Origin: Acidobacteriota bacterium
Lineage (GTDB): Bacteria; Acidobacteriota; Terriglobia; Terriglobales; Acidobacteriaceae
NCBI GenBank assembly: GCA_018268895.1
Contig: JAFDVP010000013.1
Span: forward strand, 1 to 64,000
Direction: 5' to 3'
Length of the DNA: 64,000 nucleotides
Part shown: piece by piece, positions 8,071 through 15,674 of the stretch
Layout of the letters: each line of letters opens with the position of its first letter
Numbering within the stretch: position 1 is the first letter of the stretch
Position numbers and translations under genes: made by a program
Notes under the pieces: model-generated
Database searches by the model: none
Seen by the model: the letters and a program-made list of their open reading frames with translations, nothing else
What the model was told of the DNA's origin: nothing

Positions 8071-8469
8071 ATGAACCTCACCGATCCAGTAGCAGACTTT
8101 CTGACCCGCATCCGTAACTCCATCCGCGCCCGTCACCAGAAGCTCGACGTTCCGGCCTCAAAGCTGAAGGCCGAGATCGCCCGCATCCTGAAGGACGAGG
8201 GCTACATTGCCAACTACAAGGCGACGGAAGAGAACGGCCAGAAGGTCATTCGCGTTTACCTGAAGTACGGCACCAATAATGAGGCGGCGATCCGTGATCT
8301 GCAGCGTGTCTCGCGTCCCGGCTGCCGCGTTTATGTTGGCCGCGACGAGATCCGCCGCGTTCAGGGCGGCCTCGGCATCTCGATCATGACCACTCCAAAG
8401 GGTGTCATGACAGGCCGTCAGGCACGTCGCGAAGGCGTTGGCGGTGAGATTCTCTGCGAAGTCTGGTAG
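8071..8469 (+). CDS. rpsH: 30S ribosomal protein S8
   Basis: 132 residues. MNLTDPVADFLTRIRNSIRA and the C-terminal SIMTTPKGVMTGRQARREGVGGEILCEVW are typical; the latter contacts 16S helix 21. In E. coli S8 represses the spc operon; no matching mRNA site was identified here. AAGGAG precedes the ATG. The 184-nt spacer upstream contains a hairpin (GCGTACGGA at 7911-7919 against TCCGCACGC) whose loop is T-rich, and a TACAAT word near 7892. Confidence 0.97.
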   Translation: MNLTDPVADFLTRIRNSIRARHQKLDVPASKLKAEIARILKDEGYIANYKATEENGQKVIRVYLKYGTNNEAAIRDLQRVSRPGCRVYVGRDEIRRVQGGLGISIMTTPKGVMTGRQARREGVGGEILCEVW

Positions 8470-8592
8470 TCGCCAGCTTTTGCAGTTCTTGGCTTTATGT
8501 AACACCCGGCAGTGAAACTGCCGCAGGCTGCAGTGGAACGAAGATGACGGCAATCAGCTTCGCGACTCGCAAGCCGCTCAAAGGATTCTGAA

Positions 8593-9132
8593 ATGTCTCG
8601 TATTGGCAAAAAGCCGATTCCCGTACCCGCCGGTGTTAAGTACACCGTCAACGGCAACACCGTTCTGGTTGAAGGCCCCAAGGGCAAGGTCACCGCGCTG
8701 CTCCCAGCCGGTATCACGCTTGTGCAGAAGGATGGCGCTATCGTCACCGAGCGCGAGAACGACAAGCAGGCTGCATTTCACGGTCTCGCCCGCGCCCTGG
8801 TTTTCAATGCGGTGCAGGGTGTTACTGCTGGATGGACCAAGGAACTCGACATCGTCGGTATCGGTTACCGCGTCGAGATGAAGGGCAAGGGGGTCGTCGT
8901 GTTCACCCTCGGCTACTCGCACCCGATCGAGTTTCCGCTGCCAACCGGCATCGAGGTCGCGATCGACCCGAAGCAGACGCACCTGACCATCTCCGGTATC
9001 GACCGGCAGAAGGTTGGCCAGGTTGCCGCCGATATGCGTGCGTTGCGCAAGCCCGATCCGTACAAGAACAAGGGCGTCCGCTACACCGGCGAGAAGCTGA
9101 AGAAGAAGGTTGGCAAGACGGGCGCTAAGTAA
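8593..9132 (+). CDS. rplF: 50S ribosomal protein L6
   Basis: 179 residues, normal. MSRIGKKPIPVPAGV at the start and the second-domain signature DKQKVGQ-like IDRQKVGQVAADMRALRKPDPYKNKGVRY are conserved. L6 lies near the factor-binding site. AAAGGA precedes the ATG. The spacer to rplR (166 nt) is unusually structured. Confidence 0.97.
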   Translation: MSRIGKKPIPVPAGVKYTVNGNTVLVEGPKGKVTALLPAGITLVQKDGAIVTERENDKQAAFHGLARALVFNAVQGVTAGWTKELDIVGIGYRVEMKGKGVVVFTLGYSHPIEFPLPTGIEVAIDPKQTHLTISGIDRQKVGQVAADMRALRKPDPYKNKGVRYTGEKLKKKVGKTGAK

Positions 9133-9159
9133 GGCCCTGGCGTAAGCCGCAAGTTAGGA

Positions 9160-9275
9160 ACCGGAGGCTGGGCCAGGAGCTTGCCCAGCAAGGTTGAGGA
9201 AGCTCTGAAGTCTGCCTCCGGTCCCTGTTCCCTGATTTGCAGTACAAAACCGAACGTCGCCGGCACTCTGGCGAC
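9160..9275 (+). promoter_or_regulatory. Structured mRNA spacer between rplF and rplR
   Basis: Three paired elements can be seen: an outer stem ACCGGAGGC (9160-9168) with GCCTCCGGT (9214-9222), an inner stem CTGGGC (9168-9173) with GCCCAG (9183-9188), and a separate hairpin GTCGCC (9256-9261) with GGCGAC (9270-9275). The last ends about 12 nt before the AGGAAGGA ribosome-binding site of rplR. No U-tract follows, so it is not a terminator. It could be a protein-binding leader or only a repeat-derived fold. Confidence 0.4.
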
Positions 9276-9298
9276 GCTGTTAGGAAGGAAAACAAACG

Positions 9299-9664
9299 AT
9301 GATTACTCCTCGCAAACGCGACGTTATCCGCAAGCGCGTCCACACGCGCATCCGTGAGAAGATGTCCGGCACAGCGGAGCGTCCGCGCCTGAACGTCTAC
9401 CGTTCGCTCGATCACATCTATACGCAATTAATCGACGACGCCTCCGGCGTCACGATCGCATCGGCTTCCACGCTCGCCAAGAAGGGTGAGACGAAGAAAA
9501 CCGGCGGCAACGTGGCAGCGGCCGTCGAAGTGGGCAAGTTGATCGCCGAGCGCGCGCAGCAGAAGGGCATCAAGAAGGTGGTCTTCGACCGCGGCGGCTA
9601 TCTCTACCACGGTCGCATCAAGGCGCTGGCCGACGCAGCTCGCGAAGCCGGCCTGGAGTTCTAA
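9299..9664 (+). CDS. rplR: 50S ribosomal protein L18
   Basis: 121 residues. RKRVHTRIREKMSGTAERPRLNVYRS near the start and KKVVFDRGGYLYHGRIKALADAAREAGL at the end are L18 signatures. It binds 5S rRNA with L5 and L25. AGGAAGGA lies before the ATG. Confidence 0.97.
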   Translation: MITPRKRDVIRKRVHTRIREKMSGTAERPRLNVYRSLDHIYTQLIDDASGVTIASASTLAKKGETKKTGGNVAAAVEVGKLIAERAQQKGIKKVVFDRGGYLYHGRIKALADAAREAGLEF

Positions 9665-9718
9665 AAGTTTGTTGAACGGCGCCCCGGAGTGGGCCGCCAG
9701 AAAGCTGGATGAGACATT

Positions 9719-10225
9719 ATGGCAACAAAGAAAAAGATCGATGCGAACCGGCTCAACCTGAAGGACCAGGTGGTCAGCATCAACCGCGTGACCAAGGTCG
9801 TCAAGGGCGGTAAAAACATGTCGTTTGCCGCGCTGGTCGTCATTGGCGATCCGGCGGAGGGTGTTGTCGGCTACGGCTCAGGCAAGGCCAAGGAAGTTCC
9901 GCAGGCCATCCGCAAGGGTATCGAGGCCGCCAAGAAGAACCTCTTCAAGGTGAACCTGACCGAGACGACGATTCCGCATCAGGTTCTGGGCCACTATGGC
10001 GCAGGCCAGGTCATGCTGAAGCCCGCCCCCGAAGGTACCGGCGTCATCGCCGGAGGCACGGTTCGCGCAGTGATGACCTCGGCCGGCGTGCAGAACGTCC
10101 TGACCAAGTCCATCGGCACCAAGAACCCGCACAACGTGATCAAGGCCACCTTCGACGCTCTTATCCAGCTTCGCAGCAAGGCCGATGTCGCGGCGCTGCG
10201 CGGCAAGGCTGAAGAAGAGCTGTAA
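9719..10225 (+). CDS. rpsE: 30S ribosomal protein S5
   Basis: 168 residues. The double-stranded-RNA-binding domain VVSINRVTKVVKGGKNMSFAALVV and the GYGSGKAKEVPQAIRKGIEAAKKNL segment are typical, as is the C-terminal GTKNPHNVIKATFDAL. S5 shapes the mRNA entry tunnel with S3 and S4 and affects decoding accuracy. A GGATGAGA tract precedes the ATG. Confidence 0.98.
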   Translation: MATKKKIDANRLNLKDQVVSINRVTKVVKGGKNMSFAALVVIGDPAEGVVGYGSGKAKEVPQAIRKGIEAAKKNLFKVNLTETTIPHQVLGHYGAGQVMLKPAPEGTGVIAGGTVRAVMTSAGVQNVLTKSIGTKNPHNVIKATFDALIQLRSKADVAALRGKAEEEL

Positions 10226-10261
10226 GCAAGTTTTTTGAAGAAGAGTCAGAGGAGTTTAGCA

Positions 10262-10450
10262 ATGGCCGAAACCAAAGCCAAAATCAAGCTGCAATACTTC
10301 CGTTCGAAGATCGCCACGCCGGAGAAGCACAAGCTCGTCGTCAAGGGCCTCGGCTTTACCCGTCTGAACCAGATCGTCGAGCGCGAGGACACGCCGTCCA
10401 TCCGCGGCATGGTCGCCAAGATCCCCCACCTCGTCCGCGTTGTCGAGTAG
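10262..10450 (+). CDS. rpmD: 50S ribosomal protein L30
   Basis: 62 residues from the ATG at 10262, matching the family length of about 60. AGAGGAG (10248-10254) with 7-nt spacing decides this start; an in-frame TTG at 10235 is less likely. The motif LGFTRLNQIVEREDTPSIRGMVAKIPHLVRV is the L30 signature. It follows rpsE after 36 nt. Confidence 0.95.
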   Translation: MAETKAKIKLQYFRSKIATPEKHKLVVKGLGFTRLNQIVEREDTPSIRGMVAKIPHLVRVVE

Positions 10451-10541
10451 GGTGGAGTTGTCGACTCTTAATCGATTGGTTTAAAACCCAATCCCAAAAT
10501 GCGAGTCGGGAGAAACCTCCCGGCGTTATAGCGAGGAAGCA

Positions 10542-11003
10542 ATGGCAATTCGTAATCTCTCCAATCTGAAGGCCCCTGCAAAGGCCAATAGCAACAAGAA
10601 GCGTGTCGGCCGCGGTATGGGCTCGGGCATGGGTAAGACCTCGACCCGCGGCCACAAGGGCCAGGGATCGCGTTCGGGCTCCAGCCTGATGCGCGGCTTT
10701 GAAGGCGGTCAGATGCCGCTGCACCGCCGTCTTCCCAAGCGCGGCTTTACCAATATCTTCCGCACAGAGTACACCGTACTTGGCCTGGATCGTATCGCTG
10801 AAATCAACGAAGCGTCCAAGGTGACCGAGTTCACCCTCGACAAGATCGTATCCCTCGGCCTTCTCCGTAAGCGCAATGGACTCATCAAGGTTCTGAACAA
10901 CGGAGAGATCAAGGTCGCTGTGACGGTGCACGCGCACAAGTTCTCGAAGACCGCCCAGGAAGCGATCGAGAAGGCTGGCGGCAAGGCCGTTGTGATCGGC
11001 TAA
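10542..11003 (+). CDS. rplO: 50S ribosomal protein L15
   Basis: 153 residues. The Gly/Arg/Lys-rich N-terminal part GRGMGSGMGKTSTRGHKGQGSRSG and the MPLHRRLPKRGFTN motif are typical of L15, a late assembly protein of the large subunit. GAGGAAG precedes the ATG. As usual it is followed by secY. Confidence 0.97.
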   Translation: MAIRNLSNLKAPAKANSNKKRVGRGMGSGMGKTSTRGHKGQGSRSGSSLMRGFEGGQMPLHRRLPKRGFTNIFRTEYTVLGLDRIAEINEASKVTEFTLDKIVSLGLLRKRNGLIKVLNNGEIKVAVTVHAHKFSKTAQEAIEKAGGKAVVIG

Positions 11004-11102
11004 GGCTGACAGCATGTAAAATTCTGGCAGGCGAGGGAGGCGTCCCTCGCATCGCCGTTTCACCCGGAATCATCCGCTTCACCCCCGAGGTCCCGCTCTC
11101 CG

Positions 11103-12515
11103 ATGTTCGACAAGTTCGCAAACATCTTCCGTATCCCAGACCTCCGCAAGCGCGTTCTTTTCACGCTTGCGTTGCTGGCTGTCTATCGTCTGGGATCGCA
11201 CATTCCCACCCCCGGCATCAACGGCAGTATGCTGGCTGAGTTCTTCAACCAGAATTCCGGCTCGGCGCTTGGGCTTGTCGACCTGTTTTCGGGCGGCAAC
11301 CTGCGCAAGCTGACGATCTTCGCCCTTGGCATCATGCCGTACATCACGGCGTCGATCATCTTTCAGTTGCTCACGGTGATCTATGAGCCGCTGGCGAAGC
11401 TGCAGAAGGAAGGCGAGCTTGGCCGCCGCAAGATCACCCAGTGGACGCGCTATGTCACTGTGCTGCTAGGTATCGTGCAGTCGTTCACGATTGCGCTGAC
11501 CCTGACCAATACATCGACCGGTGCGTCGATGGTTACGATTCCTCGCAGCTACTTCATCCCGATGTGCGTTCTGACGCTCACTGCGGGAACGGCCTTCATC
11601 ATGTGGCTGGGTGAGCAGATCACCGAGCGTGGTATTGGCAACGGCATGTCGCTGCTGATCTTTACCGGCATCGTTGTCGGCCTGCCAAAAGGCATTCAGG
11701 AGCTGTACGAAAAGTTTGAAACTGCTGCATGGGGGGCATTTACACCCGTAGCTATCGCGATCCTGGTTGTCGGCATGATCGCCGTGGTGGCCTTCATCGT
11801 CTACGTTGAGCGCTCCGAGCGCCGTATCCCTGTCCAGTATGCCAAGCGGATCGTCGGCCGTCGCATGATGGGCGGACAGTCGACCCATCTTCCGCTCAAG
11901 GTGAACTCGGGCGGCGTGATGCCGGTTATCTTCGCCAGCTCCATTCTTTCGGCTCCTCTGCTCTTTTCCGGCATGAGCTTCTTCGGCAGCGGGCCTCTGC
12001 GGGATACCAAGATCTTTGGGCCCCTGTTTCAGTATCTTGCTCCAGGTGAGCCCTGGTACGAGTTGCTGTACATGGTGGCGATCGTCTTCTTCGCCTACTT
12101 CTATATCTCGATCGTCTTTCGTCCGGACGACATCGCCGACAACATGCGCAAGTACGGCGGATTCATTCCAGGCATTCGCCCCGGGAAGCGCACGGCCGAC
12201 TTCATCAATGATGTCCTGACCCGCATCACGCTGGTTGGCGCGCTGTACCTGATTATTATCTCGATCATTCCTCAGCTCATTATCAGCGGTATCCATTTCA
12301 ATCATCTTTGGTTGATTGGTCCCGTCTTCGACAAGTTGCCGAGCTGGATGACCAACGGGCTGGGCGTAACCTTCTACTTTGGCGGCACAAGTTTGCTGAT
12401 CGTTGTGGGTGTCGCGATGGATACCGTACAGCAGGTTGAATCGCAACTTATCATGCGCCACTACGACGGCTTCACCCCGAAGAGTGGTCGTATCCGTGGA
12501 CGCAAGAGCTGGTAG
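11103..12515 (+). CDS. secY: Protein translocase subunit SecY
   Basis: 470 residues with about ten hydrophobic segments, forming the channel of the Sec translocon in the inner membrane. The start KRVLFTLALLAVYRLGSHIPTPGI, the plug/TM2 segment FSGGNLRKLTIFALGIMPYITASI, the cytoplasmic loop YVERSERRIPVQYAKR and the final GRIRGRKSW are classical. It is longer than E. coli SecY (443), mainly from an enlarged loop around residues 265-320. adk follows within 5-15 nt. Confidence 0.98.
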   Translation: MFDKFANIFRIPDLRKRVLFTLALLAVYRLGSHIPTPGINGSMLAEFFNQNSGSALGLVDLFSGGNLRKLTIFALGIMPYITASIIFQLLTVIYEPLAKLQKEGELGRRKITQWTRYVTVLLGIVQSFTIALTLTNTSTGASMVTIPRSYFIPMCVLTLTAGTAFIMWLGEQITERGIGNGMSLLIFTGIVVGLPKGIQELYEKFETAAWGAFTPVAIAILVVGMIAVVAFIVYVERSERRIPVQYAKRIVGRRMMGGQSTHLPLKVNSGGVMPVIFASSILSAPLLFSGMSFFGSGPLRDTKIFGPLFQYLAPGEPWYELLYMVAIVFFAYFYISIVFRPDDIADNMRKYGGFIPGIRPGKRTADFINDVLTRITLVGALYLIIISIIPQLIISGIHFNHLWLIGPVFDKLPSWMTNGLGVTFYFGGTSLLIVVGVAMDTVQQVESQLIMRHYDGFTPKSGRIRGRKSW

Positions 12516-12519
12516 GGAA

Positions 12520-13260
12520 GTGGCAACGTTGACCTCTGAATCCGCACATTCTCCGGCCCCGGCAGATGTATTTCTGCCTGGGCCGGTGCTTCTTCTGGGT
12601 GCCCCCGGCGTTGGCAAGGGAACACAGGCGCAACTGTTGATGGTCGGCTATGGTATCCCGCAGATCTCCACCGGCGACATCCTGCGCGACAACATCTCCC
12701 GTGGCACTGAACTCGGCAAGTCTGCCAAAGGACTGATGGACCAGGGACAGCTTGTTCCCGATCAGATGGTCAACGACATGGTCGGAGCCCGTCTTACGCA
12801 GCCCGATGTCAAGCGTGGCTACATTCTCGACGGTTATCCGCGTACGCTTGGCCAGGCTGAGTGGCTCGATGCACACCTGATCTCTCTGGAACAGAGTGTC
12901 GGCGCGGTTGCACTGCCTTTGATCGCGGTGAACATCCGCGTCGATGAGCAGGTGCTTCTCCAGCGCATCACTGGCCGTCGCATCTGCACGAAGTGCAAGC
13001 ATATCTACAATGCCTACTCGAAGCCTCCGAAGCAGGAAGGCATCTGCGACCTCGACGGCTCTTCGCTGCAGCACCGGTCCGACGATACAGAGGCCGCTTT
13101 TACCGAGCGCATGAAGGCGTATAACTCGCTCACTGCCCCCGTGATCGAGCACTACAGCAAGCAGGGCCGCTTTCATGAGGTCGACGGTGATCGCCCGGTC
13201 GAAGAGGTTACAGCCAGCATTGAATCGTCGCTTCGCCAGCTTCGCGGAATTGGAGCCTGA
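12520..13260 (+). CDS. adk: Adenylate kinase
   Basis: About 246 residues. It interconverts ATP plus AMP and two ADP. The P-loop GAPGVGKGTQ lies near residue 25, then STGDILRDN (AMP binding), DGYPRTLGQAEWLD and ITGRRICTKCKHIYN. The LID carries CxxC and a later CDLD, that is three Cys plus an Asp, so it is probably a zinc-binding LID. The start is uncertain: GTG 12520 is 4 nt after the secY stop with the purine tract too close, and TTG 12529 has better spacing to GGGAAG. An upstream ATG inside secY is unlikely. Confidence 0.94.
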   Translation: MATLTSESAHSPAPADVFLPGPVLLLGAPGVGKGTQAQLLMVGYGIPQISTGDILRDNISRGTELGKSAKGLMDQGQLVPDQMVNDMVGARLTQPDVKRGYILDGYPRTLGQAEWLDAHLISLEQSVGAVALPLIAVNIRVDEQVLLQRITGRRICTKCKHIYNAYSKPPKQEGICDLDGSSLQHRSDDTEAAFTERMKAYNSLTAPVIEHYSKQGRFHEVDGDRPVEEVTASIESSLRQLRGIGA

Positions 13261-13263
13261 TCG

Positions 13264-14013
13264 ATGGCGATCATGATCAAGACGCCGCAGGAGATCGAGA
13301 AGATGCGGATCTCCGGGATCGCTCTTCGGAAGGTTCATGACGCGCTTGCGTCTCATGTCGTCGCTGGCGCCTCGACGATGGATCTCGAGGAGATCGCAGT
13401 CCAGAAGATCGCCGAACTTGGCGGCAAAGCGGCCTTCAAGGGGTACCACGGATATCCTTCTGCCCTGTGCACGTCGATCAACGAAGAGGTTGTCCACGGG
13501 ATGCCGAATGCGAAGCGAGTGCTGAAAGACGGCGACATTCTCTCGATCGATTGTGGCGTCATCATCGACGGGTTCTATTCAGATGCCGCCGTAACGTATT
13601 CCATCGGAAAGCCTTCCGAGAAGACACAGAAGCTGCTCGATGTGACAAAAGCGTCCCTTGAGGCAGCGATTGAGCAGTGCCAGGTGGGGGGGAGGCTCTT
13701 CGATATCTCCGCGACAGTGCAGGAGATGTGTGAAGCCGAAGGTTTCGGCGTAGTACGGGAGTTTGTCGGCCACGGGATCGGCCGCAGCATGCACGAGGAC
13801 CCCCAGGTTCCCAACTTTGGCACACGGGGCAAAGGACCAAGGCTAAAGGCTGGGATGGTGCTGGCGATTGAGCCGATGATCAACGCCGGCGGCCCCGAAG
13901 TGAAGGTTTTGAAGGACGGTTGGACTGCCGTGACCGTGGATGGGAGCTATAGCGCTCACTTCGAGCATACGGTAGCCATCACCAAAGACGGCCCTGTGGT
14001 GCTTACCCGCTAA
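13264..14013 (+). CDS. map: Methionine aminopeptidase, type I
   Basis: 249 residues. It removes the initiator methionine from nascent proteins. The di-metal site is complete: His in YHGYPSALCTSINEEVVHG, Asp in SIDCGV and in GFYSDAAVTYS, His in GHGIGRSMHEDPQVPN, Glu in AIEPM and Glu in HFEHTVAIT. There is no N-terminal zinc-finger extension. The ATG lies 3 nt after the adk stop. A weak stem (CGCTAAAT/ATTTAGCG at 14008-14033) spans its stop codon. Confidence 0.97.
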   Translation: MAIMIKTPQEIEKMRISGIALRKVHDALASHVVAGASTMDLEEIAVQKIAELGGKAAFKGYHGYPSALCTSINEEVVHGMPNAKRVLKDGDILSIDCGVIIDGFYSDAAVTYSIGKPSEKTQKLLDVTKASLEAAIEQCQVGGRLFDISATVQEMCEAEGFGVVREFVGHGIGRSMHEDPQVPNFGTRGKGPRLKAGMVLAIEPMINAGGPEVKVLKDGWTAVTVDGSYSAHFEHTVAITKDGPVVLTR

Positions 14014-14108
14014 ATCGGCGCTATTATTTAGCGATCAAGGCCAAAATCTGAGGTATCATAAAAGATGCTGTGTGCGGTATGCCGTGCGCTCATGTACAAG
14101 GAGATCGT

Positions 14109-14327
14109 TTGTCGAAGGAAGATGCAATTGAGGTAATGGCAGTGGTCGTTGAGACCCTGCCCAACGCGATGTTCAAGGTCGAGCTTGAGAACAAGCATCA
14201 GGCCCTGGCGCACGTCTCCGGACGTATGCGTAAGAACTTCATCCGCATCCTCCCCGGCGACCGTGTCGCGATTGAGCTCAGCCCGTATGATCTCAACCGC
14301 GGCCGCATTGTCTACCGCTACAAGTAG
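14109..14327 (+). CDS. infA: Translation initiation factor IF-1 (TTG start)
   Basis: 72 residues, exactly the IF-1 length, if the TTG at 14109 is the start (SKEDAIEVMAVVVETLPNAMF). AAGGAG (14098-14103) lies 5 nt upstream, which supports this choice over an ATG at about 14088 and a further upstream codon. The single OB fold ends in GDRVAIELSPYDLNRGRIVYRYK. IF-1 blocks the A site during initiation. A TTG start on this gene would give lower initiation than ATG. Confidence 0.96.
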   Translation: MSKEDAIEVMAVVVETLPNAMFKVELENKHQALAHVSGRMRKNFIRILPGDRVAIELSPYDLNRGRIVYRYK

Positions 14328-14358
14328 ACGGAAAGCAGCTTCTGGCTTTTGGCATTGG

Positions 14359-14434
14359 CTTCTAGCTGGAAACAAATTGGAATCAGGCAATCAGGCTTGC
14401 AGCAAATGGCCTCTGGCTAATAGCTAGAAGCTAG
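14359..14434 (+). repeat. Inverted/dispersed repeat in the infA-rpmJ spacer
   Basis: The 134-nt spacer holds CTTCTAGCT (14359-14367) and its inverse AGCTAGAAG (14422-14430), the second being part of GCTAGAAGCTAG (14423-14434), also found before rplP (5009-5020). Between them are many short GGC/TCTGGC words. It can fold into a long imperfect hairpin just upstream of the rpmJ ribosome-binding site. It looks like the same intergenic repeat family; the function is unknown. Confidence 0.45.
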
Positions 14435-14461
14435 GGGCTGACGGCTGTTTTAGGAGAAGTA

Positions 14462-14575
14462 ATGAAGGTTCGTGCGTCAGTAAAGAAGATCTGCGATAAG
14501 TGCAAGGTGATCCACCGCCGCGGCGTGGTTCGCGTCATCTGCGAGAACGCCAAGCACAAGCAGCGTCAGGGCTAA
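14462..14575 (+). CDS. rpmJ: 50S ribosomal protein L36
   Basis: 37 residues beginning MKVRASVKKICDKCKVIHRR and ending KHKQRQG. C11, C14, C27 and H32 make the zinc site of the Zn-type L36, consistent with the Zn-type S14 and S4 of the same cluster. AGGAGAAG lies just upstream of the ATG. Position after infA and before rpsM is standard. A 156-nt spacer of GC-rich inverted words follows. Confidence 0.97.
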   Translation: MKVRASVKKICDKCKVIHRRGVVRVICENAKHKQRQG

Positions 14576-14731
14576 GATTCAGCAACCGGAGGCGGGTCAT
14601 CCGTCTCCAGCATCCGGCCCCCCGCGGGGCTAGTTCGCCGAAGTCAAGGCGTGCGATGAACCCCGCGGACATAGCCGAAACATCAACCCGCTCCGTGGCG
14701 AAGCTTCCGGCGCATAACGATAAGGACTCAA

Positions 14732-15112
14732 ATGGCACGTATTGCTGGAGTCGACGTACCGAACAACAAGCAGGTACGCATCGGACTCACTTATATCTTC
14801 GGTATCGGCGACTCGCGCGCTGCGAAGATCCTGGCCAAGGCGGATGTCGATCCGTTTGCCAAGATCGCAACGCTCGACGAGGACCAGTTGAACCGCATCC
14901 GTCACGTCATCGAGCAGGAAGGCCAGATCGAAGGCGACCTCCGCAAGGACGTCTCGCTGAACATCAAGCGCCTGATCGAAATTCAGTCGTACCGTGGTCT
15001 TCGTCACCGCCGTTCGCTTCCCGTCCGCGGCCAGCGCACCCACACCAACGCTCGTACCCGCAAAGGTCCTCGCAAGGGCACCGTCGCCGGTAAGAAGAAA
15101 GCGACGAAATAA
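14732..15112 (+). CDS. rpsM: 30S ribosomal protein S13
   Basis: 126 residues. MARIAGVDVPNNKQVRIGLTYIFGIG at the start and RGLRHRRSLPVRGQRTHTNARTRKG at the end are diagnostic; the tail reaches the P-site tRNA. AAGGA precedes the ATG. rpsK begins 3 nt after its stop. Confidence 0.98.
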   Translation: MARIAGVDVPNNKQVRIGLTYIFGIGDSRAAKILAKADVDPFAKIATLDEDQLNRIRHVIEQEGQIEGDLRKDVSLNIKRLIEIQSYRGLRHRRSLPVRGQRTHTNARTRKGPRKGTVAGKKKATK

Positions 15113-15115
15113 GCC

Positions 15116-15535
15116 ATGGCGAAGACTCAGCAGAAGACTGCCGGCAAGGCTGGCAAGAACAAGAAGTTCAAGAAGCGCGAGCGGAAGAACGTTCCGTTCG
15201 GTCTGGTTTTCATCCAGGCTTCATTCAACAACACCATCGTCACGATCACCGACCAGACAGGCAATACGCTCAGCTGGAAGAGCTCGGGCTCGCTCGGCTT
15301 CCGCGGCTCCCGCAAGGGGACCCCGTTCGCTGCGCAGCAGGCTGCCGTTGGCGCTGCCAACGCTGCCCGCGAGCACGGTCTGCGTTCGGTCGATGTGCGC
15401 GTCTCGGGCCCCGGTTCGGGCCGCGAGTCGGCCATCCGCGCGCTCGCCTCGGCCGGTATCGAGGTGCGTTCGATCCGCGACGTTACGCCGATCCCGCACA
15501 ACGGCTGCCGTCCTCCGAAGCGCCGCCGCGTATAA
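15116..15535 (+). CDS. rpsK: 30S ribosomal protein S11
   Basis: 139 residues; about 10 longer than usual because of a Lys-rich N-terminus (QQKTAGKAGKNKKFKKRERK). The core VFIQASFNNTIVTITDQTGN and the C-terminal DVTPIPHNGCRPPKRRRV are conserved. S11 lies at the platform near the E site. It is tightly spaced behind rpsM. Confidence 0.97.
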   Translation: MAKTQQKTAGKAGKNKKFKKRERKNVPFGLVFIQASFNNTIVTITDQTGNTLSWKSSGSLGFRGSRKGTPFAAQQAAVGAANAAREHGLRSVDVRVSGPGSGRESAIRALASAGIEVRSIRDVTPIPHNGCRPPKRRRV

Positions 15536-15551
15536 GAAGTGTTCTCTGGCG

Positions 15552-15602
15552 TCAGTTCTCAGTTGTCGGTAACTGAGAACTGAACACCGAGAACCGACAA
15601 CT
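15552..15602 (+). repeat. Complex inverted repeat between rpsK and rpsD
   Basis: A perfect 13-bp stem, TCAGTTCTCAGTT (15552-15564) with AACTGAGAACTGA (15571-15583), has a 6-nt loop. The overlapping word AGTTGTCGGT (15561-15570) pairs alternatively with ACCGACAACT (15593-15602). Two mutually exclusive folds are therefore possible. No U-tract follows, so it is not a terminator. It looks like an intergenic repeat built of permuted AGTTCTC/ACTGAGA words. Confidence 0.55.
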
Positions 15603-15674
15603 AACAATGGATCGCGATGAAGCGCAGCCAGCGCGTAAAACGATCGACACCCGAAGTCAGGAGACAAGAAAGTT

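Noticed and set aside
10235..10261. TTG start giving a longer L30
   Set aside because: AGAGGAG with good spacing precedes the ATG at 10262, and the longer N-terminus is not typical of L30.
12403..12519. Upstream ATG extension of adk inside secY
   Set aside because: It would overlap secY by over 110 bp and add a non-conserved N-terminus; the P-loop position fits a start at 12520 or 12529.
11466..12617. Long open frame (383 codons) on the minus strand opposite secY
   Set aside because: It lies wholly antisense to secY and the adk start. It has Asp/His/Arg-rich composition typical of antisense frames in GC-rich genes, no ribosome-binding site and no recognisable motif.
12472..13497. Minus-strand open frame (341 codons) opposite adk and map
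   Set aside because: It is antisense to two conserved genes, with no motif or ribosome-binding site.
14576..14731. Possible gene or RNA in the rpmJ-rpsM spacer
   Set aside because: It shows only GC-rich inverted words. The overlapping plus-strand frame (14500-15093) runs out of frame through rpmJ and rpsM and has no motif.
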